A DNA stretch of 64,000 bases from Hysterium pulicare CBS 123377 (GCA_000467715.1 AJFK01000485.1:62001-126000); one strand, 5' to 3'. Shown: positions 12,049-22,381, counted from the first letter of the stretch. A program made the numbers and translations. The notes: a model not told the origin generated them from the sequence alone.

Positions 12049-13235
12049 CTACTTCTGCAAATGCTTCTCAATCACCTGCTCCATCCAAGAACCCTTTTTC
12101 TTGAGCTCTTCGTTCTCAGTCCGCAATCGCTTCACAGTATCGGACTCCTCCCACCTTTTCTCGCATGCGAGATCAGGCTGAATTTCAGGAGTGTGCTGCT
12201 GTTTGCGGGACAAGATAACCACCTGCTCAGCGCCATCAGGCATTGGTGGCCTTTGTGCCAGATTTGATTGTGAGCTGGAAAAGTTGAGGTCAGGGTTAGG
12301 GATAAGGCATTCCTAAGCTGTGCTTTAATGTGTCCCGGAGATAGGATGAGGGTTTAGCCTCTAGAGGGGAGTCGGAGATCTGTTGTTTGCGCCTCTCCCG
12401 GGGAAAGAGAATGGACTAATTGGATTTGCTGAGATGTTATGGTAAATGAGTTGATGTTTGGGGCTTGAGTATAATGCTCTCCTGATTCCGCAGAGATCCC
12501 AACGTCTTGAGGATGCATTCTCTTCACATGCGCATCCCGATGATCCTCTCTCGAGAAACCCCTACCGCCGGCTCCGCGGTCGCAGTTCAGCTTATAGCAA
12601 TAGTAGACTTTCGAGGGCTCTTTATGGATGGATTTGATATGGCGGTCAAGATCCCCCTTTGCGGCGAAGCCCTCTTGCGACCGATTGCAATTGAGGTCGG
12701 TGCATGTGAAGGGATGGGTGTGTGTGTTCCAGTCATCTTTTGGAGAAGTGTCAGTAATGAGAATAGGTAGAGATATTACGCCCCTCCAGTGCGAAGGTTG
12801 ATCGAACTCAAAGATTCTGCAGTCCGGGTTTGGATGAGTACAGATAAGCTTCCCTTCCTCGTTCCGAGTCGGTTCTTCAGGTGGAACAGTTGATAATATG
12901 CCTCTTGATAATAGCTTTGAAAAGGTCCATTCAATTGCGGTCGCCTTAGGACAAACTTGCGATATGGGATGAGCAGTGTCGGAGCCATCCAGAATCTGAC
13001 TGTCTTAAGATGGAAAAGCGGTTATTGAAGCACTGACTGAAAGGCCAGATAAATGTAGTCCCACACTTGCAGGTATGTGGATCAATATATCGTCATTCGC
13101 CACTCCTTGGGTTGAGTCGAAGTGCGGTACGCTGCTCAGATTCGTCAGACTATGAGGAATAGTGGCAAGGGAAGTTGCTGGTAGGATCTGGAAAGGATGA
13201 TTGGTGGCCTAAAACGGGGAATCCAATGTCTGGTC
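12049..13235 (-). CDS. C2H2 zinc-finger protein with C-terminal coiled coil (exon structure uncertain)
   Basis: Putative DNA-binding regulator. Supported pieces on the minus strand: a 5' exon candidate from about 13209; an exon from about 12999 reading ILDGSDTAHPISQVCP then KLICTHPNPDCRIFEFDQ; a zinc-finger exon with HTHPFTCTDLNCNRSQEG, AAKGDLDRHIKSIH, YYCYKLNCDRG and FSREDHRDAHVKRMH; and a last exon ending 12049 with VKRLRTENEELKKKGSW, a predicted coiled coil. Three C2H2-type fingers are visible, the first irregular. The same domain order is found in the gene at 16839..19022, so the two are paralogues. Problem: between finger 1 Cys and His halves the 43 bases beginning GTAATATC look like an intron, but removing them shifts the frame, while reading through is open. 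Start codon and the intron near 12350 are not resolved. Could be a functional gene or an early pseudogene. Confidence 0.6.
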
Positions 13236-13363
13236 ATGTGAATGTTGAATGAAAGAGTCAAAGTCTGAATCTCCTACTGAATTACACAAGTTGCATACAA
13301 CAAGCAGGCGTGAAGCAGGACATGAGATTGTAAGACGTTTGCATTTGTACATTGGCTTACCAA

Positions 13364-14785
13364 CTAATAGCTACTTCCATGATAGCTCACGAACTTATCC
13401 ACGACAAACTCCTCCAGGCCCCATTTGGCATTTTGCCTTCCCCACCCACTACCCTTGACACCACCTTGCGAGCCCGTCGGCGAGGTGTACACCGATATCG
13501 AGTTGACGTGGACTTGCCCGTACTCGAGTTCCCTTGCCATCCTAATCGCCCTTTCCATGTTCGTACTATGGATGGTCGCATTCAATCCGTATGCGGAATT
13601 ATTCGCTAGATCGATAGCAGCCTGGTCGCTTTCAACGATGTAGAGGGAAGCCGAAGGACCGAATGTCTCCTCATCCACGATTCTAGAGTTCTTCGGTTCG
13701 AGCACTATGGTTGGACTCAGTGTGAGCGGCTTGCTGTAGTCGGCTCCTCCCACTAAGAACTTATCGCCCTTCTCTTGTGAGTCTTTCAGAACCTCCTGTG
13801 CATGGTTTGCAATGCTTTCTGTGACTGCTGCGCCTTTGCTGCTGAGACTCTTCATCTGTTCTACTAGCAGCTGCTGGAACTTCTCCGCTACTCCCTTCAG
13901 TACGATGATACGTTCCGTGCTGAAGCAAATTTGCCCATGATGCATCACGGCTCCCATGGCGCACAGCTTCGCCGCCTCTGCCAAGTTCGCGTCCTCCAGG
14001 ATGATTGCTGGACACTTTCCTCCCAATTCCATAAGCACAGGCTTGAGGTACTTTGCAGCCAATTGCCCAATGATCCGCCCTACGGCAGCAGACCCAATGA
14101 ATTCTACCTTCCTAATCGCCTCGTGTGCGATCAGTGCTTCCGTGACCTCTGCTGCATCCTCTCGTTTGACTTGGATTTGATTGATAACACCTGCAGGCAC
14201 GCCTGCATCAATAAAAGCCTCGGTAATGGTATAGTGTGTTCGAGGAGATAGCTCGGACGCCTTAAAAATAACGGTACACCCCGCTGCAATAGCCGTCGCC
14301 ACTCCTCTCGTGGCCAGAATGAGCGCCGCGTTCCAGGGTGCAATACAAAGAATCGCACCAACAGGCTCTTTAAACACGAAACCCATTGTATCAGGCTTCT
14401 CAATTTGCGGAATTACACCTGTAATACTAGAAACGCACGCCGCAATCTCTCGTAAATACCGAACGGACAGGTCAACGTTCTGACGGGCCCATGGTTCATC
14501 GCAGCTTGTTTCGTCTATTTGGTGTTTCACAAAGGAGTCGGCATTTTTCTCGTAATAGTTGGCTACGCGAAGAAGAAGGTCACGGCGGACTGTATGTGGT
14601 GCTTTCTTCCATGATCTGAAAGCCGTCTTGGCGCTATCTGCGGCTTTTAGAGCTACATCGACAGAGGCAGATTGGGCGTTATGGACCGCCTTTTGGTTTA
14701 TTGAAGAAGTGACTGGGAAGGTGTTGGATTGGTCGATTGGTAGTTGGGAGCCGTTGATGTAGAGCGGAACTGTGTTGTCTGTCAT
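13364..14785 (-). CDS. aldehyde dehydrogenase (NAD(P)+-dependent ALDH superfamily)
   Basis: Oxidises an aldehyde to the acid. Single exon, 473 residues from the ATG at 14785 (an in-frame ATG at 14848 would add 21). Catalytic set is complete: Asn152 in CIAPWNAAL (oxyanion), Lys175 in TVIFKASE (cofactor), Glu253 in LMELGGKCP (general base) and nucleophile Cys287 in GQICFSTER. The CIAPWNAALILATRG and HHGQICFST forms are those of the salicylaldehyde/vanillin dehydrogenase-like branch rather than of the betaine-aldehyde or mitochondrial ALDH branches; the aromatic substrate is therefore a reasonable but untested inference. No signal or peroxisomal targeting sequence is obvious; the C-terminus SYHGSSY is not a PTS1. 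Its neighbours (C2H2 gene, small acidic-tail protein) do not indicate a pathway. Confidence 0.93.
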   Translation of the reverse strand: MTDNTVPLYINGSQLPIDQSNTFPVTSSINQKAVHNAQSASVDVALKAADSAKTAFRSWKKAPHTVRRDLLLRVANYYEKNADSFVKHQIDETSCDEPWARQNVDLSVRYLREIAACVSSITGVIPQIEKPDTMGFVFKEPVGAILCIAPWNAALILATRGVATAIAAGCTVIFKASELSPRTHYTITEAFIDAGVPAGVINQIQVKREDAAEVTEALIAHEAIRKVEFIGSAAVGRIIGQLAAKYLKPVLMELGGKCPAIILEDANLAEAAKLCAMGAVMHHGQICFSTERIIVLKGVAEKFQQLLVEQMKSLSSKGAAVTESIANHAQEVLKDSQEKGDKFLVGGADYSKPLTLSPTIVLEPKNSRIVDEETFGPSASLYIVESDQAAIDLANNSAYGLNATIHSTNMERAIRMARELEYGQVHVNSISVYTSPTGSQGGVKGSGWGRQNAKWGLEEFVVDKFVSYHGSSY

Positions 14786-15484
14786 TGTGGCTGTGGCTGT
14801 GCGATAATAAGTAGCTTTGTAAAGAGGAAGGGCTAAACAATTGCCCAATCAAGTGCTCATAGATATCATATACAAACGAAATATCATACAGCTTATATTT
14901 GAAGAAAGATGAAGAATCTGGGCCATCCGATGTGTTCAAGAAGCATGACTAAATGCGGAGAGAGAGCATGGGAGGGGAAACTGAGAAGTGCCGAGTTCAT
15001 GTGGGGCAATAATGACATGCTCATTATGGGGTTGGAAATCTCATTCATTCATGAAGTCACAACTGTCTGGCGACGGGGGCATTGAGAACGAGAACACTGC
15101 GAGGAAGCATCGTGGAAAGGGGAATGGCGTTCAAGGAATCGGATGCACAGCCACGACAGCCACATGCACGTGCCAAGTAGCCCTCAGCCCTTTTCCTTGC
15201 ACGACTCCGCCGTCATCGTCCTCCCTCCACTGTGACCATCGTAGCTGAGGGTGCGGAGTCATAGGCAGCACAGCCTACGACCTCAAGATGGAGCATATAA
15301 AGCCTGCGTCGAGCCATTAGCCCGCTGTCCCTTCACTACTTCATACTCAAGCTCAAATATCCTTCAGTCCTCTTCATTGACTGAACTACTTTTTCACGCA
15401 ACACTCCACTTTCTTCCACCTATCAACTTACCCAAGCCTGCTCTAAGTCGCTTCAGTCCTCTTTACTGAGCGTACTGAACTTCC
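14786..15484. other. divergent promoter region between ALDH (-) and the 230-residue protein (+)
   Basis: About 700 bases between divergent starts, therefore both promoters. The stretch before 15485 is strongly CT-rich (15320-15470), typical of fungal 5' UTRs/core promoters, with a TATA-like box at 15294..15302. Confidence 0.6.
15294..15302 (+). promoter_or_regulatory. TATA-like box upstream of the 230-residue protein gene
   Basis: The sequence CATATAAAG lies about 185 bases before the start codon, followed by a CT-rich tract that would fit the transcription start and 5' UTR. Position and sequence seen directly; function inferred. Confidence 0.5.
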
Positions 15485-16177
15485 ATGGCCATTATGTCTC
15501 ACGCAGACAGCACTTGCACTCGCAGTGGTGCCATGTTCGACATCTCCATGAACCTCGCCGGCCGCACTTCTACCCACCCCTTCAAAGACCTCCGCTCCGC
15601 CCGTCGAGCACGAAACCGTGATCGAGCCCGTATGGAGAAATACTACCACTTCAAAGGCCTAACGCCCTCCGATCTACCCTCCTCCGACAACCAACAACCT
15701 CACTTCGTTCCCCTCTGCGGTCTCGAAGTCTGCCCAACCCGCAACACTCCCGACGATTGTTGGTTCTCCGTCTTCCCTGCCGAACTATACAACGCTCCAA
15801 TAAAGAGGTTTACCAAACGGGAAGCGTATGAGGCGGCGCAAGGGTGGCCTAGACCTCCGAGGTATCATAGCAGTCATCGGTGGGATAAATACTTCCCTAA
15901 ATATGAGAAGAAGAGGGAGGAGAAGAGGTTCACTAAGCAGGATTTGGATCGAGAGAACTGGAGAATTGACGTATTAGAGCTTGAACATCTTGATTCGGAG
16001 GTTGACCTCTTTTTTAGATCGGGCATGTATGATGAAATGGAAGAATCGCTCCAGGACGGCTGCTGCGGTGGGGACGAGGAGCAACCCCTGCAGCTAAGTT
16101 GTCCTATTATGGCAGATGAGGATGATGATTGGGATGTTGTGTCTTGCACTTCGGACAGCTCTTGGGTCACGGTTTGA
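15485..16177 (+). CDS. hypothetical 230-residue protein with acidic C-terminal WxxV motifs
   Basis: I do not recognise the family. Single exon, first ATG used. N-terminal third is basic (SARRARNRDRARMEKYYHF), the middle is aromatic-rich (WPRPPRYHSSHRWDKYFPKY, then KKREEKRFTKQDLD), and the C-terminus is acidic. Two short motifs at the end stand out: DEDDDWDVV (Trp216) and the last four residues WVTV (Trp227). An aromatic followed two residues later by V after acidic residues is the form of an Atg8/LC3-interacting (LIR/AIM) motif, so an autophagy-related or Atg8-binding role is possible but unproven. No signal peptide or membrane segment. A TATA-like box and CT-rich leader suggest a regulated, expressed gene. 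Confidence 0.75.
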   Translation: MAIMSHADSTCTRSGAMFDISMNLAGRTSTHPFKDLRSARRARNRDRARMEKYYHFKGLTPSDLPSSDNQQPHFVPLCGLEVCPTRNTPDDCWFSVFPAELYNAPIKRFTKREAYEAAQGWPRPPRYHSSHRWDKYFPKYEKKREEKRFTKQDLDRENWRIDVLELEHLDSEVDLFFRSGMYDEMEESLQDGCCGGDEEQPLQLSCPIMADEDDDWDVVSCTSDSSWVTV

Positions 16178-16838
16178 TAAGGTTGAATATAATAATACCC
16201 CTTCTACTGACGTGTTAACTGCGGACTACCTAGGTACTGGACTTTGACATTAATGAACATTGTGGTTGTAATTAAAGAAAGAGCGGGATGTCCACACGTA
16301 CCACCCTCGATAACCAGTTCCTAGCCCATGACATACATTGAGCTAACAAGTTTCGAGAATAAATGCAGTGCCTCCGTGAACCCATCCCTTTCGCGATCAT
16401 AAGCGAGATTCAAATTGATACCGGTACACCACAATGTCTTTTACACAGTTAAAGTTTCGCTTTGTCGCGAGGCAGATATCTGCCTAGACGACGCGTGGGC
16501 TGCATTGTCACTAGGCTGACTCACCTCAAGCCACTCAGCCCCGAACATGCATGCCTACCAATTGCAACATCGAAACGACCAAGGCGAAAAGTTTACTGCG
16601 TGCCCTTTTCTTCGCCCCGTGTGTTCGCCCCACAGGCACTTGCCTGGAGATTCTAAAGTTCAAAGCCTAGATATAAGACTCACCCTAAATCTAGTTAACA
16701 ATTTGAGGCTCAAGTCACCTAGCAATCCACTCCGGTTGATTAAAAGACTGTTCGAACCGAATTTTGGCAGGCATATATTTCCCCGAGGGTATTCAGCAGA
16801 TCGAAAAGAATTCGCGGAACCAAATTAGCAAAGACGTG
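16178..16838. other. intergenic region before the second C2H2 gene
   Basis: About 660 bases. The open frame of the next gene extends upstream to about 16764 without an ATG, so part of this stretch may be an unrecognised 5' exon. Otherwise nothing recognised. Confidence 0.4.
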
Positions 16839-19022
16839 ATGGTTGTACGTTTGATGAAGATGAAGATACATGCTAATGAAACAGCCTGGAAGCGCAACTG
16901 TGGACCCATATTCAGAATGCGTGTGCACACTATAAACTGTGATCCTCCAAGTTCACCTTTTCGCATCCAATGGACGAGCAACAAGCTGGAAGACGAAGCT
17001 AGGAGGAGGAATTTAGTAGGAAAGCAAAAACAAGAAGTCCTTCGATATATGTCATCACCATTCCAACCGTCTTTAATCGCCTTTCCGGGGAAAGGGGGAG
17101 CTCTATTGAAATTGCAGAAGTCTATTATGGCAAGTATACAAGATTCAGGATCAGGATCACGGCAAAGTCTGAAATTTGGCTTGAAAAGGGTCATGAACGA
17201 GGTGCAACTTGGAACGGGAAGAAGAGCGTCAGGACTTTTGAATCACATACGATTGTACCATATGGAGAGTATGCCGGTACCAGTACCAAGTCAATGCGAG
17301 ATTACGATAATGGGCACTGAGATTGGTTGCAAAACTTTGACTTGGGTAAGTCAAAATCTTCCATCTACCGTTCAAACAAACCCCAAATACATTTCGAAAT
17401 TCCATTAACGCGATAGCTAATTATCTGTATCGAAGAAAGCATCTCGGACTAATGGGAACAACCGATTACGACAGTCCTGCAGAACAACGGCTCAAGCAAT
17501 ACAGCCGGCGAGTGCGAAAAGAACCAACGAGAAGCGGCTTGAATGGCTTCTCGAACCCAGAAGCAAGTTGATGGAGGTACAGGTAGAAACTACGTGTGAT
17601 GCGTCCCTAGAGCTGCTAGGAGTCTCGACGGTAGTTCTATCAATATCTGGAACATTTCTCGAGTACTTCAACTGTTATATTTCAACGCCATGGAACGTGC
17701 TGCTAGGTATCTGTGGCGTGATCCCTGAGAGCCTCTCGGACGTTAGGGTAACACCTCCCGCAAGCTTTGAAGAGCAAGAGTTTCAATACTCAGACTACCT
17801 AGGTGAGTTCCATTGAAAATGGGACCTTTGAGTCAACTGATCTTGTTTAGATAATTTCGATTGGAATTCTATCACTCATGAACCCTTGACGTTCGATAGA
17901 ACATCACCCATGTTCCTTGGCCCAGATATTAGTCCTTCTATTATGGATTCACTAGTCTCTTCGCTTTATCTAAACCGAGTTGTTCAGGATGATGCAGACC
18001 TCCTGCCTCCAAACAACTCTGAACTTGCCCCTTCGCCGGTAGTTGGTAAGGTATTATCAGAAAACTCTATGGATATGAGCTTAGCACAGCCGCATCAGCG
18101 TTACTTCATGAGCCCTGCCAAAGGTTATGCAGCCCTGGACCTGATGGCGCATGAAATCCCTCAACTATCAGTCAGCTGCGGAGAAAGGGATTTACGAGCG
18201 ACACCTATGGTTGATATCCATTCCACAACCCGACTCCAAAATGCAGCCTACAACTCTGATGGAAAGATGATCTGCCTGCGTCCCGAATGCAGTCACCTTA
18301 CCTTCGACCAACTCTCCCGCTGGAGGTACGCAATTTCATTCATCACATTTTCATCACTGACTAACATTCATAGGGGCCATATGGCTAAACACACCCATCC
18401 CTTTACCTGCAACGTTCCTGGTTGCAAGCGAAAAGTGGGCTTCACATCAAAAGGTGATCTTGAACGTCACAAAGATACCGTTCACGAGCAATGCACGAAG
18501 GGCCTCCTTTATTGCGATGAGCCTGGTTGCAACCGCGGGCATGGGGGGAACGGCTTTCCAAGGAAGGATCATCGTGATGCTCATATCAGGCGTATTCACC
18601 ACCGAGCTGTTGTAGCCATTGCACCCCCGCTACCAAGAGATAAACGTGAAGGTGCCGAGGCCGCAAATGTGGGATTAATCGCTCCAGACCTAGAGATGTA
18701 TTCCCGTCGTCCATCGACCAAAGCTCCAGGATCAGATCGTACCCTTCCGGAACTCGTGGGCTCTGGCTCGAAAATTTCTATCAATCGGCCACGTGACGCC
18801 ATTACAACAGAGCCATCAGCATCTTCACAACGAAAGCGCCGTCGAGATTCCCCTTCTGGCACTGAGCACATGAAGTCGGGCGTGGACGAAGCGGTGAAGA
18901 AATTGAAAATGGAAAACGTAGAACTACATGCGGAGTACGATAGTCTGGAAGCGAAGTATCAAAAACTCGAAGACGAAGTCGCGTGGTTGAGGAAGGTAGT
19001 TGAGAATTTGACGAGGAAATAA
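16839..19022 (+). CDS. C2H2 zinc-finger protein with C-terminal coiled coil (paralogue of the 12-13 kb gene)
   Basis: Putative transcription factor. Proposed exons: 16839..17345, 17436..17802, 17851..18325, 18374..19022, all phase-consistent, about 665 residues. The first exon and its ATG are least certain; a branch-like GCTAAT precedes the second acceptor. Domains: N-terminal ~320 residues without known fold; then finger 1 ICLRPECSHL...RWRGHMAKH, finger 2 FTCNVPGCKRKVG...GDLERHKDTVH, finger 3 LYCDEPGCNRGHG...DHRDAHIRRIH; a Ser/Pro linker with a basic SQRKRRRDS nuclear-localisation-like patch; and a C-terminal coiled coil (VKKLKMENVELHAEYDSLEA). The 48-nt intron inside finger 1 is a multiple of three with no stop, so retention would give a longer, altered finger. 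Same layout as the 12-13 kb gene. Confidence 0.8.
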
Positions 19023-19421
19023 GGCTGGGATGAGGTGGAGGAAGAAACTGGAATCACAGGAGGATTTTGGTGAAGTACTAACAGTAATTCGCGATTTTAA
19101 AATGTGATGGAGTTACAATAGTTTTTCCAATACTTAGCAAGTATATGATTGACGATTGATGATTGATGATTGATAGTGCATTTGCAAATTGTGGGAGCCT
19201 AGAAGGATTCCTTAGCAACTTGAATATCTGCCGGATACACATATCCTGATTAGTTCCACAATTAGAAATCGATGTTGAAGACAAGAATCGAGGACGATAC
19301 TAATCTTTATCCATCTCGAAAGCCTAGAAGTCCCTTGTTCTTGGAGACTGCCGACAGTTCAACTAGATTCAAAACAGCTAAAATAAATTACATCCGTAAT
19401 TTAACTCTTCCAATCAACCTC
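19023..19421. other. intergenic region with a short GATTGAT tandem repeat
   Basis: About 400 bases between two plus-strand genes. It contains about four copies of GATTGAT at 19147..19174 and the promoter of the next gene. Nothing else seen. Confidence 0.5.
19147..19174. repeat. microsatellite-like GATTGAT tandem repeat
   Basis: Four imperfect 7-base units in tandem, read directly. No function inferred. Confidence 0.7.
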
Positions 19422-20009
19422 ATGCCCCGAACTGCATTCATATCCGGCCCTCTCGACCCATCACCCGAATACTTCTCGACCTACTACGTCCCTCTCATCC
19501 TCACCGCAATAGCAAATGGCGATTCCTTTGTAATCGGCCCCGTCGCTGGCATCGACACACTCTCACTCCACTACCTCCTCTCGCAAAATGTCGTCCCGGA
19601 CAGAATCACAGTCCACATGACACATAGCGAATATGCCTCGAATACCTGGCGTCAACAGTACGTAGACGTCGGTGTAAATATCCACGAGGAGGGTGTCACG
19701 ACGAGAGATAGAGATGCGGCTATGACGAGGGAGAGCGATTATGATATTCTGAGGTATAGGACAGAAGAGGAATGTAAGGCATTGTATGGAAGTTTGTGGT
19801 ATCCAAGGGTGTCAAATACGGAGGTTAACGAGGGGAGAAGAAAGGGGATTACGTCGTTGGCGTATCGGTTGGAGGAGGATGATAATAGGGCAGCTCAGGA
19901 CGAGGCCATCCAGGAGATGACCGGCCAGAAAGTGTCAACTCAAGAAAAGTCTGTAAAGAAGGACGAAGCATTAGGGAAGAAATTTAAGGGAATATTTGGG
20001 GTATTGTAA
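19422..20009 (+). CDS. SLOG / nucleoside-deoxyribosyltransferase-like small protein
   Basis: 195 residues from the ATG at 19422 (MPRTAFISGPLDPS); the open frame extends 50 codons upstream but that part lacks conserved character. The opening beta-strand plus FISGPLD, then NGDSFVIGPVAGIDTLSLHYLL and later RDAAMTRESDYDIL, resembles the Rossmann-like fold of nucleoside 2-deoxyribosyltransferases and SLOG-domain proteins, which bind nucleotide-derived ligands through such G-P-x-x-G-I-D loops. The last ~50 residues are a charged tail (SLAYRLEEDDNRAAQDEAIQ) probably not part of the fold. I infer the superfamily from the motif pattern only; the ligand and reaction are unknown. No paralogue in the window. 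Confidence 0.6.
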   Translation: MPRTAFISGPLDPSPEYFSTYYVPLILTAIANGDSFVIGPVAGIDTLSLHYLLSQNVVPDRITVHMTHSEYASNTWRQQYVDVGVNIHEEGVTTRDRDAAMTRESDYDILRYRTEEECKALYGSLWYPRVSNTEVNEGRRKGITSLAYRLEEDDNRAAQDEAIQEMTGQKVSTQEKSVKKDEALGKKFKGIFGVL

Positions 20010-20498
20010 GGCAGAGATGGATGAATATTCGTGAGGTAAGGGAAGGTTCAATCTTCGAGACATAGAGATTGGAGAGCGAACTACATATAGTGGATGGGGG
20101 GATTCATGTCTGCACCAATTTGGCTTCTCCCTACTCTCGACGATATTATGTGACTATCATGTTACATATCGACGTGCTCCAGAAGGCAACCCGCATCCGG
20201 CTCTGTTGCAAGAGTTCAACTTATCCATGTAGGCTAACTAGTAGCTCCGAGATTAAACATATCCGAGGATGCTCTGTAAAACCCAGCATAACGTGTATCT
20301 AGGCTCTAGCTTACTCAAATAACAGCCTCCTCTCACCTTCAACATAATTTCAATCTCACCTTCAACATGATTTCAATTTCAACGTCTACTTTTCAATGTG
20401 TTATTCTAAGCAACCCACCGCTAGCCATTCAAATTTAATCTAAGCTACTAATACAAGCTACAAAGCAGACATTCGGTACGGGTCGCGTAGCTCCTAAC
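20010..20498. other. intergenic region with a 23-nt direct repeat
   Basis: About 490 bases between convergent genes. Holds two adjacent 23-nt copies at 20331..20376; otherwise nothing recognised. Confidence 0.5.
20331..20376. repeat. two tandem 23-nt repeats
   Basis: Copies at 20331..20353 and 20354..20376 differ at one base (TCTCACCTTCAACATAATTT versus ...ATGATTT). Seen directly; likely slippage product. Confidence 0.8.
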
Positions 20499-21647
20499 CT
20501 AGAAATTAATCGCCACGTTTTTACCACCACCTTTCCGTCTCGCTTCTTCCTCCCTCCTAATATGCTCCTCGAGCATGGCCTCATCAACCACAATCGGATC
20601 ATACTGATACGGCTGCCTCTCCTCCTGCCCCTCCTCCCCATTGCGACGACGTCTACTCGATGCAGATCCAGGCCTAGACCCACTGCCACTCCCAGAACGG
20701 AAGATCTTCTTTGAGCCACTTACAATCTTCCCCGACAGCTTCCTGGCTAGCTGCACCGGGCTGCCCGGACTACGAAGGAAACTCGGTCTACGGAATTTGA
20801 AATTCATGAAGGGTACGCGGCCGTAATGCTCTTCTTCCCATTGTTCAAACCAGTGACGCGGTTTATTACCCTTCGTGTCAATAGTCCCACCAGTAGCCGG
20901 CCCATCTTGGAACCAATCCGGCCACGTCGTGCCATCTCCATTCACGAACTTAGGCCCAGGCGCAGGAATATATCTCTGTTCATTCCAAATCCAGGCCTCT
21001 CGCTCTTGTTCATTCATACCTAGAGCAGGTCGAATATCAAAGCCTCTCTCCTCTCTTACAACTTTAATCGTAGTGTCTGGATTCCCATCTCCGTTCTCCA
21101 GCATGCGATCGGCCCAGACACGCTTATGATGTGGCATCATGTGGATGAAACATCGAGTATCAAGGATACGATTGACTAACTCCACTTTCTCTGGTTTGCT
21201 ATTAGGTACAGGGAGCAATATTTCATCCACATAATCTGCGTTCTCGAAGGTCACAGTGTCGGGAGGGTTGCGATTATCAGGTAATCGCTTACACGGATGT
21301 GAGCCCAATAACCTACCTTCCAGAATCGCCAATGCCTTAGATATGGGATCTATCTCCTTAAACCTCTCCACATCTTCGGCAACAGGGATTTCAAACCCGC
21401 GCTTATCTAGGTATCCGTTGATGGAATCGAGCTGCCAGCGCTCGAGACCGTCGTCTAGTGGGGCAACGTCTGTGTTCAGCCGTACGCCATATCCGTTGAT
21501 GCCGATCCAGCGGGGAAGAAGTTCCTTCGTTTCACGGTGTCGGCGGTAAAAGGCTCGGCTGTGGTAGTGGTCCATTTCGGTGACTTCATAGCCGCTTGCG
21601 AAGGTACTGCCGTCTTCGGGATGGGGTTGGAGATCGTTATTGTCCAT
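20499..21647 (-). CDS. hypothetical 382-residue protein with basic C-terminus
   Basis: Not recognised. Single exon from the ATG at 21647. The N-terminal ~290 residues look globular, with aromatic and charged segments such as FYRRHRETKELLPRWIG, CFIHMMPHHKRVWADRML and WIWNEQRYIPAPGPKFV. The C-terminal ~100 residues are Ser/Arg/Gly-rich (GSGSGSRPGSASSRRRR) followed by an acidic/basic helix (EAMLEEHIRREEEARRKGG). No signal peptide or membrane helix. Codon use and length of the open frame support a real gene. Transcribed away from the next minus-strand gene by about 730 bases. Confidence 0.75.
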   Translation of the reverse strand: MDNNDLQPHPEDGSTFASGYEVTEMDHYHSRAFYRRHRETKELLPRWIGINGYGVRLNTDVAPLDDGLERWQLDSINGYLDKRGFEIPVAEDVERFKEIDPISKALAILEGRLLGSHPCKRLPDNRNPPDTVTFENADYVDEILLPVPNSKPEKVELVNRILDTRCFIHMMPHHKRVWADRMLENGDGNPDTTIKVVREERGFDIRPALGMNEQEREAWIWNEQRYIPAPGPKFVNGDGTTWPDWFQDGPATGGTIDTKGNKPRHWFEQWEEEHYGRVPFMNFKFRRPSFLRSPGSPVQLARKLSGKIVSGSKKIFRSGSGSGSRPGSASSRRRRNGEEGQEERQPYQYDPIVVDEAMLEEHIRREEEARRKGGGKNVAINF

Positions 21648-22381
21648 TTTGGAGGCGTGGAGATGATGAGATATGCTGTGGATTGTGACGGAAAGAGCGA
21701 GAGGTATGTAGTATGCTCACGTAGCATATGCAAAAGGATCCGAATGGGGAATAAATGGATATTTGGAGGTAATATGTAGGCTTTCCAGTAAAAATTGTTC
21801 ATCCAGTGTTCACAATGAGTAAGGTTTCGTTTTCTATACTAGGCATTGTGAAGGTATCAAATAACATGAGACTTTACATTGTGTACGCAACTTCCCGGTA
21901 AACAGTAAGGCAAACTGCAGAAATTGGCTGGGCTTTTACAAAGAACTAGTATCTCAATGCGCTTAAATTGAACGGTATCAAATCACTTACTGAACTGTGG
22001 GGTCTTTTATAGATATAATGGATTACAAACGGTTATGGTAAATGGCGTAATACGAGAAGTAAACCTTCTAAAAGCAGAACCTCTAGTTCAATGATTGAGA
22101 ACTCTATGGAGTTGGGTGAAGCATATTTTCCAAGATGCTAAGCTTGTATTACAAGTTTTATGAGGTCGCGCAATAGGAGTGAACGATTTCCGTCTCCTAA
22201 GCAACACTTCCGAGACGACTTCTGTACAGTCGTGTAAACGAAAGAAAGGTTTTTCTACTTAGGAGTCCTGCTTTAGGGCTTGAATTTTAGGCGTCATGAA
22301 ATCTCAGGAAAAGATCTTCTATTGTGAAGTGCTACTTCTATCCTAATAATCGATAATTCATTCTTGCTTTCTAGTACTTAC
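21648..22381. other. AT-rich intergenic region
   Basis: About 735 bases, visibly more AT-rich than the flanking genes (21780-22370). It separates two minus-strand genes and carries the promoter of the 382-residue protein gene. No repeat boundary or RNA gene recognised. Confidence 0.5.
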
